Virus record (IMG/VR): IMGVR_UViG_3300018083_000015
Coordinates: 1 to 44,330 of that record
Origin: a virus
Direction: 5' to 3' (one strand)
Length of the DNA stretch: 44,330 nt
The notes beneath the pieces are model-generated. The model was not told the origin of the DNA. It did no database searches and saw nothing but the letters and a program-made list of their open reading frames with translations. Of this stretch, positions 38,454 through 44,330 are shown in pieces (position 1 is the first letter of the stretch; each line of letters opens with the position of its first letter). Position numbers and translations under genes: made by a program.

Positions 38454-40056
38454 TAGTCCCATTTCAATTGATACAGAAACCAACATGACCGAATCTTATG
38501 CAGAGCGGTTCTGTCTTGGAGTATCAATTGCTCAGGAAGATAATTATTGGTACATTCCTGTAGGTCATAGAAATACGATCTTAGGGCCACAAGAAAACAT
38601 TGATTTCCTACCACCTGAGTTCTTTGAGAAACTTAAGCATCATACAATAATCATGCATAATGCCAAGTTCGATCTAGAGGTATTGTACAGATTGGGTTTC
38701 ACTGATAGGTTTGAAACTATCTTTGACACCATGTTGATGCATCATTACATAGATGAGAACTCAGAGTTTAAACAACACGACTTAGAATATCTATCCAAGA
38801 AGTACTGTAGTGTTCCTAAGAATGCAGCCCTACAGAAAGCATTAAAAATAGATTGGGACAATTCCCTTATTCATCCAATGGCTAAGTATGCTCAGGAAGA
38901 TGCTATAGCTACACTTCAACTCTATTCTGTGTTGGATCAATGGTTTGAACCCTACAGGGATGCTTGGTTTGATTACGATAAAGAGTTCATGTATCTCCTA
39001 ATGAAAATGGAGATGAAAGGAATCCGCCTTGATAAATCAGAGTGTGCGAAGAACGAGAAACTCTGCCGAGCAAGAATGGCCGAAATCAAAAAAGAAGTCG
39101 GTTGGGACATTGGTTCGACAAACCTTCTCATTGAAAAACTATTCAGAGAGTCTCCAAAAGGGTTTGGACTCCGTCCCTTATCACATACTCCTGGCGGAAA
39201 ACCACAGATCAATACAGATTTCCTTGAAAAAACTAATCATCCTATCTGCGGACTTATACTCGAATACCGACGATGCCAAAAGATGGCATCTTCTTATTTC
39301 GAGAATTACCTTACCCTTGTCGGGCAGGGTGATAGACTCTATCCGAGCTTTAAACAATTTGGAACAGTTACAGGCAGACTATCATGTGAGAATCCGAATC
39401 TCCAACAAGTTCCTAGAGATAGTGACGTCAAGAAAATGTTCCTACCCGATGAGGGATTGCAGTTGTGGGAGATTGATTTCCGAAACCTTGAAATGAGAAT
39501 GGCAGCTGTCTATTCTAATTGTCATCCACTGTTAGAAGTGTTTGAGAATGAGGGTGATGTTCACCAAACAGTCGCAGATAGATTAGGCATTAGTAGACAG
39601 GTGTCAAAAATTGTCAACTTCTTACTCATATATGGTGGTGGAGCAGAAGCTCTGTCTTTTCAGGCTAAGATCCCGATTAGCAAAGCCAAAGGAATTTACT
39701 CAGATTACAGAAAACAGTATCCTGAGCTATTTCATCATATGGACAAGTGTACGGCGATTGCTGAAAGCAAAGGGGAGATACGGTTATTTAGTGGTAGACG
39801 ACGGCATTTTAAGTATCAATCGGAATGCCGAAAGGCTTTCAACAGCGTTATCCAGGGCGGGGCTTTCGAGCTTGTCAAGCGTGGAATGCTTCATCTTGAA
39901 AAAGCCGGCGTTGATATGCGAAACCAGGTCCACGATTCTGTCTGGATTAATGCTCATAATGAAGGAGAAGTACAAGAGGCGGCCCACATTATGTCTGATT
40001 GGACAAAAGAAGCTTTCGGTTTACATTTCTCGGTAGATATTAAAAGGCTCAGGTGA
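38392..40056 (+). CDS. polA: Family A DNA polymerase with 3'-5' exonuclease
   Basis: A 554-residue protein with a perfect AAAGGAGGTG site. Exonuclease motifs: DTE (Asp27, Glu29), NAKFD (about 90) and YAQEDA (about 166). Polymerase motifs: A, DFRNLEMR (Asp362, Glu367); B, RQVSKIVNFLLIYG (Lys406, Phe410, Tyr414); C, HDS (514-516). The usual Glu of motif C (HDE) is replaced by Ser. It lacks a 5'-3' exonuclease domain. It should be the replicative polymerase. Compact length fits phage versions. Confidence 0.93.
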   Translation: MVIIHNQEQLAQALSVLISTDSPISIDTETNMTESYAERFCLGVSIAQEDNYWYIPVGHRNTILGPQENIDFLPPEFFEKLKHHTIIMHNAKFDLEVLYRLGFTDRFETIFDTMLMHHYIDENSEFKQHDLEYLSKKYCSVPKNAALQKALKIDWDNSLIHPMAKYAQEDAIATLQLYSVLDQWFEPYRDAWFDYDKEFMYLLMKMEMKGIRLDKSECAKNEKLCRARMAEIKKEVGWDIGSTNLLIEKLFRESPKGFGLRPLSHTPGGKPQINTDFLEKTNHPICGLILEYRRCQKMASSYFENYLTLVGQGDRLYPSFKQFGTVTGRLSCENPNLQQVPRDSDVKKMFLPDEGLQLWEIDFRNLEMRMAAVYSNCHPLLEVFENEGDVHQTVADRLGISRQVSKIVNFLLIYGGGAEALSFQAKIPISKAKGIYSDYRKQYPELFHHMDKCTAIAESKGEIRLFSGRRRHFKYQSECRKAFNSVIQGGAFELVKRGMLHLEKAGVDMRNQVHDSVWINAHNEGEVQEAAHIMSDWTKEAFGLHFSVDIKRLR

Positions 40057-40059
40057 TTT

Positions 40060-40686
40060 ATGTTTTTCGTAATCGACTTTGAAACATCCAGTTTGAATCC
40101 GTGGGATGGATTTCCTCTCACTCTAGGTATTGTCCCTGTGAATAAATACGGGGATATCATTGCTGAATCTGCTCACCTGTATGTCGAGTTCCCTGTTATT
40201 CATGAACCTGATTGGCATTTGCCTGCTAATCTAACTGAGACAGAACAATGGTGGCTCACTCTTAAGAATTCAGATGTAGAGTCTGAGAACATTGCTTTCG
40301 AGTCAGCGTGGTATAGGGATGAAGAAGTAGATTATCTCGACGTCATTGAGAGAATGACAGAGTTCTTCGAATTCATTGAACCCGATAAGATGAAGCGATT
40401 TCTCTGTGCTAATCCCGTATCCTTTGATAAGATGTGGATGGATTATATCTACAGTAATTATATGAAAACACCACCCTATCACTATCGTTCCTTGTGCTTA
40501 AGGAGTATGCGCTTCGGATTAGAGTACGGTGAAAAGCAAGAGTTTGGTTCTACTAGGGAATATGATGCTGAACCATTAATCCCTCATCATGCTTTGCACG
40601 ATGCAAGAGCAGAAGCTGCTGATCTTCGGATGCTTATGAATTGGAGTCGGCATGACTTTGAATTCAAAGTAGCTTCTGATGTATGA
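40060..40686 (+). CDS. DnaQ-like (DEDDh) exonuclease
   Basis: A 208-residue protein. Motif I DFET (residues 6-9), motif II with Asp in SFDKMWMDYI, and motif III HHALHDARAEA (His and Asp) give the DEDDh active site. It may proofread or process recombination ends and follows the polymerase gene by three bases. Overlaps the next gene by 8 bases. Reliable family call. Confidence 0.85.
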   Translation: MFFVIDFETSSLNPWDGFPLTLGIVPVNKYGDIIAESAHLYVEFPVIHEPDWHLPANLTETEQWWLTLKNSDVESENIAFESAWYRDEEVDYLDVIERMTEFFEFIEPDKMKRFLCANPVSFDKMWMDYIYSNYMKTPPYHYRSLCLRSMRFGLEYGEKQEFGSTREYDAEPLIPHHALHDARAEAADLRMLMNWSRHDFEFKVASDV

Positions 40687-40867
40687 TAACCTACAGGATG
40701 CCATAGATGATGGTTATCATTATTTCCTTAGATCAATCTATGGGGATTATACAAACTCAATGTGGGCAAAAAAAGAGACAGCCGTGGCTGCTTTAGAAAT
40801 GATTAATCGTTCCTTACTAAGAAACGTTTTAACACCATTGATTATTATTGCAGATAAGGACCTATGA
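40679..40867 (+). CDS. Small unknown protein
   Basis: A 62-residue protein (MYDNLQDAIDDGYHYFLRSI) with a helical N-terminus and a hydrophobic C-terminal stretch (LTPLIIIADKDL) too short to be a sure membrane span. Overlaps the exonuclease gene by 8 bases and the resolvase gene start by 4. Its first codons contain a CCTACAGG octamer. Function unknown. Confidence 0.6.
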   Translation: MYDNLQDAIDDGYHYFLRSIYGDYTNSMWAKKETAVAALEMINRSLLRNVLTPLIIIADKDL

Positions 40868-41509
40868 AACTCTTAGGGATAGACCCCGGAAAACATATTG
40901 GGTGGGCTGTTGTATCCGTATCCCCGGAAAAGAAAATGCTTGTCCATGAGTTTGGGGTCTCAATGGATTTGACTCTAGACGAACTTTCGGATCATATAAA
41001 GGATTCTGATCTATTAATAATTGAGTCTTTTTTAGTTCGGCCGAAAGAAGCAAGAAGAGGGGCCTTTGATTATGACCCGATGGAAACTCCTCAGGTGATT
41101 GGAGCTTTGAAACTTCTATGCCATTTATATGGCAAGCGATTCGTCGAGCAAAATCCAAGCGTGAAACCAGTTGGGTACGGATTTGTACGGCAGAAATACG
41201 TACCGGGAAAAAAGGGGACTCATGCAATGGATGCTCTTGCTCACGCGGCTTATTACGCCGTGAAGCATTTGCATTCAAAGCCTCTCGGACTTTAATCATC
41301 CGTCTTTCTTTGGGAGTAGTTCCTCCCCAGATCCCTTCTTCTTCCCAGTTTTCTAATGCTACTTCTAAACATTCGTCTCTTGCTAAACATCTATTACACA
41401 TAGTTTTAGCATAAGCGATGCCACCAAGAAAGTCCTCATCAGGGTAAAAAACTGAGGTTGGAATTTCCTGTTGTAAACAGTACATCTGTCCCACAACAAA
41501 GCGTTTCAC
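40862..41509 (-). CDS. whiB: WhiB-family iron-sulfur transcription regulator, with long antisense extension
   Basis: A leftward frame of 215 residues from GTG 41509. Residues 1-75 carry the WhiB signature: Cys11, Cys38, Cys41, Cys47 (C-x26-C-x2-C-x5-C) binding a [4Fe-4S] cluster, then the GIWGG turn in WEEEGIWGGTTPKERR. WhiB proteins are found only in actinobacteria and their phages and alter sigma-factor function. The domain ends near 41285, but no stop appears until 40862, so ~140 more residues would be read antisense to the RuvC gene. ATG 41485 is an alternative start but leaves the first Cys at position 3. Confidence 0.8.
   Translation of the reverse strand: MKRFVVGQMYCLQQEIPTSVFYPDEDFLGGIAYAKTMCNRCLARDECLEVALENWEEEGIWGGTTPKERRMIKVREALNANASRRNKPREQEHPLHESPFFPVRISAVQIRTQLVSRLDFARRIACHINGIEVSKLQSPEEFPSGHNQRPLFLLLSAELKKTQLLIDQNPLYDPKVRLESNPLRPQTHGQAFSFPGIRIQQPTQYVFRGLSLRVS
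40864..41295 (+). CDS. RuvC-like Holliday junction resolvase
   Basis: A 143-residue RNase H-fold nuclease: GIDPGKHIGWAVV (Asp7), LLIIESFLV (Glu), and HAMDALAHAAYYA (Asp) supply the metal-binding acidic residues in order. It resolves branched DNA before packaging and follows the replication genes. Stop at 41295. The whole gene lies antisense to the C-terminal half of the whiB reading frame. Confidence 0.85.
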   Translation: MKLLGIDPGKHIGWAVVSVSPEKKMLVHEFGVSMDLTLDELSDHIKDSDLLIIESFLVRPKEARRGAFDYDPMETPQVIGALKLLCHLYGKRFVEQNPSVKPVGYGFVRQKYVPGKKGTHAMDALAHAAYYAVKHLHSKPLGL

Positions 41510-41516
41510 TATCAGT

Positions 41517-41526
41517 ATTGTACCAT
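41517..41526 (-). promoter_or_regulatory. Extended -10 of the whiB promoter
   Basis: Reading leftward, TG-G-TACAAT ends eight bases before the GTG at 41509, so transcription would begin at about the start codon (leaderless whiB mRNA). The -35 is not clear, as expected for an extended -10 promoter. It overlaps the -35 of the opposing promoter at 41518-41546, so the two may exclude each other. Confidence 0.5.
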
Positions 41527-41546
41527 ACCCAATAATTCAATACTAT
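41518..41546 (+). promoter_or_regulatory. Rightward promoter for the structured RNA and zinc-protein gene
   Basis: TTGTAC (41518-41523), a 17-base spacer and TACTAT (41541-41546). The start would be about 41553, immediately before the palindrome CCATAG-N7-CTATGG (41554-41572) and the long stem. Overlap with the divergent whiB promoter suggests coordinated control. Confidence 0.6.
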
Positions 41547-41553
41547 AGCTGCA

Positions 41554-41688
41554 CCATAGATTCGGACTATGGGCGACCCGATTCTTGCGTTCCTAAAGCT
41601 AGCAATGACTCCACAATCAATTCTCTGGTACCTAGATTGCCCCAGAATCGACGTGGAAGCTCTGGACGAAGAATCGGGTCGCTCATGG
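41554..41688 (+). ncRNA. Structured RNA with 20-bp closing stem and alternative 5' hairpin
   Basis: Bases 41567-41586 pair with 41669-41688 over 20 bp, with two G-U pairs (68/87 and 72/83) that are only allowed in the plus-strand RNA. Inside are 82 bases with several short pairings, for example TCCAC/GTGGA and TCTGG/CCAGA. CCATAG (41554-41559) can instead pair with CTATGG (41567-41572), which opens the base of the long stem, so two mutually exclusive forms exist. A promoter ends just upstream and a zinc-protein gene follows. It may be an attenuator, riboswitch-like leader or small RNA. I recognise no known family. Confidence 0.65.
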
Positions 41689-41759
41689 CTCCGAGCCTGG
41701 TAGACGGCGATATAACAGTGTTATTTGGGTGCCCCGCTTTTCTCAAACAGGGAGTTATT

Positions 41760-41933
41760 ATGGTAAAAGTAAGCAGACCTTGTAATGTAATTTGGTTAGC
41801 AAAGAAGTCTTGTGGAGGTTGGGGAGTTAGAAGTAGTCATCATGGCTGCAAATTAAATCCCGGACATACAGGGAAACACGTTTGTGCATGTAGTCAAACC
41901 ACAACTAATTCAGAAGAAACAGATACTAGCTAG
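41760..41933 (+). CDS. Small Cys/His-rich zinc protein
   Basis: A 57-residue protein from ATG 41760, with AGGGAG upstream. Cys8, Cys18, Cys30 and the motif NPGHTGKHVCAC resemble the GH-x-G-x-H-x-C knuckle common in small actinobacterial and actinophage proteins. It lies 71 bases after the structured RNA and converges with the giant virion gene (8-base overlap of stops). Its expression would pass through the RNA element. Function unknown. Confidence 0.65.
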   Translation: MVKVSRPCNVIWLAKKSCGGWGVRSSHHGCKLNPGHTGKHVCACSQTTTNSEETDTS

Positions 41934-44330
41934 CTAATTGCTTAGCTCTAGCCATAGCTTCATTAGGATCTTGTGTTTCAAACATTACTTCATTATCTTC
42001 TTCACGAATAATCCTAAACGAAGTGCCGCCCTTACGTTGAGAAAGAATTAACTTGTAACCCTTTTGAGTCAATTGCTCATTCACTCCTGTAAGCTTTTCC
42101 TTTATAGCCTTATCAAGAGTATATGCAGCAGCAGTTTGTTCTCCCTCAGTTACCGTATTAACTGGTAATCCAAGACCCATTCTACTACCTACAGTCTTTT
42201 CTAACCAACCATGCTTATGTCCAGGACCAAAGCCAGGAAGTTTGTCTAATGCTCCAGTATCTTCAAGAGGCTTAACAAAAGGTAGCATAGAGTCACTAAA
42301 ATAACCACCAGAAGAATCAATAGGCTGATCGTTAAAATAACTAGTTCCCCCAGCAAGCTCAAAAGGCGCCTTAACATATGGGTTCACCTGTGAGACTAGG
42401 TTCTGGAAGAAGCTTTTTGGAGAAGAGAAGTTAGTGAGTCTATTCAATACATCTGTAGGTAAGAACTGCGCTCCAAGAATATTCGGCTGTCCTGTACTGC
42501 CACCGGGCATATCAGCATAGCCAATATCTTGTTGATACTGTGGAGTTAGCATATCATTGTATGATCCATCGTCATGATTATCTAAGAGAAAACGCTGCGT
42601 CTTAGAGAACTGACTCGGATGGAGGAACATTGATTCTGCAAGAGTTGGCATCGCTTTACGAGTATAAGTATAGAATGGGAAGATACGACGAAAGACCTTT
42701 TGTTCTACAGGAGTCAAAGCCGTGTAGTCGAATAGGTACTTATTAACTCTATATGTAGCAGCATCAATTGCTTTACGCTCTGCTCTTGCAGCGTTGCTTG
42801 TTTCTTTAACAGCCTTAGGCAATTCTTCCCTGAATGCCTTTAAGAAGTGATTGAATCGGAACAAGTCCTCTCTTTTTTCAGAACCCTTACGAGCTAACTG
42901 TAATGGAGCACCTGGACTTAGTGTAGCTGACTTATCGGCTCCTAACAATTCCGCTGGTTGATAACCACCCGACGAAGCATTGTCCTTGAACATCTTCTTG
43001 AGTTCTTCAAAGGTGTACTTCTTACCCGCAATATCTAGCGTGTAGTTAGGGTCCAGCTTAGACTTACGAGCGAAATCAGTTAAGAACGCAACGTCCTTTC
43101 CTCTTACTCCATCCAGGTAAGACATGAACATATCGCCAATAGCATTACGAATATGGAAGCCGGTCCACGGAATCGTAGCACTAGTCTTGAAGATTCTAGT
43201 CCACTTATCAATTAAGCGAACGAATCCCTGTAGGTGCGTTGTTTCGTTTCCACTGATGATCTTCTTGAAGTTATCAAACACATCATTAATGTGATTAGGA
43301 AGATACCAGTCATGGCCCTTGCCCATTGCATCTAATTCTTTGGCAATATCAGTAGGCATTAAATCTTTGTACTGCTTAGTGAGCTTCATTCTCCTAATCA
43401 AATCAGGGGATAGATGCTGACCCATAACACCGTAGTTGTGAATCAAATCACGATTGAACCAAGCCTTAGTAAGCTTCTTGTTGGAATTCATCTTTCTATA
43501 GAGCAAAGCTCGGAAAGCATCTTCTTCTGGCTTGAACTTAAGCGCCTTTGCAGCAGCAGTATGATCCGCAGGTAACAATCCAGTTTTCTTAATATAAGAC
43601 TGAATATTATCTGTCTTGTACTTCTGAATTTTATTGCGAATATCAGAGCCACGATAGAAGTTATATACATAGTTGTCAGGACGAGCATCTGTAGCTTTCC
43701 TGGCACCCATATCTACTTCTTCTTGGAACATCTCCTTGTACTTAGTCTTAATGAAATTAGCCAAGAAATCCATACGAGGATTAAGAGGCTTACCAGAAGT
43801 AATAGCCTCTTGTAATTGCTTACGTTCGTCCTTAGTTACCTTGTATGTCTTGACGAAATCTACGATCTCTTTATGGAAATCCATGTAGCGTCGCATACCA
43901 AGAGAACGAACCTGCTGAGCAATTTGTGGAGTTCTACCGATTAATTGATCAGCATATTTGACGTCCTTAAGGAAGTCCAAAGGAGGCTTATGTCCTGCAT
44001 AAGCTGCACCTAACTTCTTAAGTCCATATGCCTTACTACCAATACGGAAACCAGGAGAGTTATAAGCAGCCCCTTCTAACTTACTATATAGATTGTCTTG
44101 GAAGTCCTTAACAACATTCTCCATTAAGCTATTGACGTGCTTAATAGATCCATCTACCTGATCGAATAGATTGTGTGTAGGAGCGTTCTTCACGAAGTCA
44201 TCAAAGGCATCAGTGATATCTACATACCCTCTGCCTGAGTGTGCAGCTTTAGTCTTTGTAAGCAAGTCATCAAAGAACTCACTCATGAAAGGCTGCTTAC
44301 GAAGTTGAGCAATCTCTGCCTTAGTATACA
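41926..44330 (-). CDS. Giant virion protein, C-terminal part (continuation of the gene starting at 1372)
   Basis: This is the 3' portion of the ~1217-residue gene that begins at 1372 and crosses the circular junction. The C-terminal ~790 residues are helical and charged. They contain a stretch reading NKYLFDYTALTPVEQKVF followed by RRIFPFYTYTRKAMP, a segment type I associate with very large phage virion or polyvalent proteins. No protease, lysozyme or transglycosylase active site could be picked out. The stop at 41926 overlaps the end of the convergent small gene ending at 41933 by 8 bases. Probable role: internal core or ejection protein, or large minor head protein. Moderate confidence in structural nature, low confidence in exact function. 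Confidence 0.75.
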   Translation of the reverse strand, partial: YTKAEIAQLRKQPFMSEFFDDLLTKTKAAHSGRGYVDITDAFDDFVKNAPTHNLFDQVDGSIKHVNSLMENVVKDFQDNLYSKLEGAAYNSPGFRIGSKAYGLKKLGAAYAGHKPPLDFLKDVKYADQLIGRTPQIAQQVRSLGMRRYMDFHKEIVDFVKTYKVTKDERKQLQEAITSGKPLNPRMDFLANFIKTKYKEMFQEEVDMGARKATDARPDNYVYNFYRGSDIRNKIQKYKTDNIQSYIKKTGLLPADHTAAAKALKFKPEEDAFRALLYRKMNSNKKLTKAWFNRDLIHNYGVMGQHLSPDLIRRMKLTKQYKDLMPTDIAKELDAMGKGHDWYLPNHINDVFDNFKKIISGNETTHLQGFVRLIDKWTRIFKTSATIPWTGFHIRNAIGDMFMSYLDGVRGKDVAFLTDFARKSKLDPNYTLDIAGKKYTFEELKKMFKDNASSGGYQPAELLGADKSATLSPGAPLQLARKGSEKREDLFRFNHFLKAFREELPKAVKETSNAARAERKAIDAATYRVNKYLFDYTALTPVEQKVFRRIFPFYTYTRKAMPTLAESMFLHPSQFSKTQRFLLDNHDDGSYNDMLTPQYQQDIGYADMPGGSTGQPNILGAQFLPTDVLNRLTNFSSPKSFFQNLVSQVNPYVKAPFELAGGTSYFNDQPIDSSGGYFSDSMLPFVKPLEDTGALDKLPGFGPGHKHGWLEKTVGSRMGLGLPVNTVTEGEQTAAAYTLDKAIKEKLTGVNEQLTQKGYKLILSQRKGGTSFRIIREEDNEVMFETQDPNEAMARAKQLAS
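44208..44330. repeat. Terminal direct repeat, copy 2 (circular closure)
   Basis: This is the second copy of the 123-base sequence found at positions 1-123. Joining the two copies restores one uninterrupted minus-strand gene running from 1372 through the window edge to 41926, which supports true circular continuity. Confidence 0.9.

Larger units (their letters stand above)
2530..43234. repeat. Dispersed octamer CCTGTAGG/CCTACAGG, 29 copies
   Basis: Start positions as CCTGTAGG: 2530, 8054, 10088, 11374, 16443, 16796, 18253, 19300, 30129, 31354, 32082, 37410, 38557, 43227. As CCTACAGG: 4548, 7321, 7966, 12931, 17029, 18483, 21174, 23620, 24655, 28956, 31649, 34406, 36621, 38951, 40690. About one copy would be expected at this base composition. 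Orientation is balanced (14 versus 15). All three coding frames and intergenic sites are used. The outer CCT/AGG form a dyad, often extended to CCCTACAGGG. No protein or process is known to me for this site. Confidence 0.8.

Noticed and set aside
41690-41750. Possible tRNA-like or terminator fold after the structured RNA
   Set aside because: Only ATAAC/GTTAT and GGG/CCC short pairings exist, and no acceptor, T-arm or T run fits.
1-44330. CRISPR array or CRISPR-associated genes
   Set aside because: No regularly spaced repeats were found. The Cas4-like protein stands in a recombination module without other cas genes.

Overview
The window is a complete, circularly closed phage genome in the ~40% G+C range (estimated by eye). 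The first 123 bases are repeated exactly at the end (1-123 = 44208-44330), so the unique length is 44,207 bp, and one 1217-codon virion gene is split across the window edges. The gene set is that of a tailed, probably lytic podovirus-like phage. It has small and large terminase, portal, scaffold, capsid, head-tail adaptor, a propeller-type tail protein, several fibre genes and a very large internal/virion protein. I see no tape-measure protein, tail-tube protein or integrase. A WhiB-type iron-sulfur regulator, an amidase with an actinobacterial-style C-terminal domain, GH-T-G-x-H small zinc proteins and probable leaderless starts point to an actinobacterial host. The modest G+C would fit low-G+C actinobacteria such as freshwater lineages. 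The host assignment is inference.

Layout. A divergent control region at about 21.95-22.21 kb separates two arms. It holds a leftward promoter with a GCATGC-centred palindrome over its -10, a cluster of DnaA-box-like sequences, and a rightward promoter placed for a leaderless start. The left arm is all minus strand: small terminase, one-TM peptide, amidase, holin, large terminase, zinc/coiled-coil proteins, portal, scaffold, capsid, intrinsic terminator, fibre module, adaptor, tail propeller, receptor-type proteins and the giant virion protein, which wraps through the window ends. The right arm (22.2-41.3 kb, plus strand) starts with early genes set among terminators, repeated leader sequences and small RNA hairpins. 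These include a paralogous gene pair, 23214-23552 and 24138-24506. A 600-bp non-coding region follows, then a tightly overlapped set of small genes, an SNF2-like helicase, zinc-ribbon proteins and an HNH nuclease. After a second promoter with DnaA boxes come an abundant-looking acidic protein, a tRNA with a UAA anticodon, an Acb2-like anti-CBASS candidate, and a replication/recombination module. That module contains a Cas4/RecB-like nuclease, a Sak4-like ATPase, a putative ssDNA-binding protein, a primase-helicase, family A DNA polymerase, a DnaQ-like exonuclease and a RuvC-like resolvase. A leftward whiB gene runs entirely antisense to the resolvase gene. Between whiB and the end of the giant virion gene lies a structured RNA with a 20-bp closing stem.

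The most unusual signals are at DNA and RNA level. The octamer CCTGTAGG/CCTACAGG occurs 29 times on both strands, in all reading frames and in intergenic DNA, where about one is expected by chance. A three-copy hairpin family shows a compensatory stem change and a constant loop end. A repeated sequence follows each of three consecutive terminators. There are two long-stem RNA candidates, and two families of operator-like palindromes.
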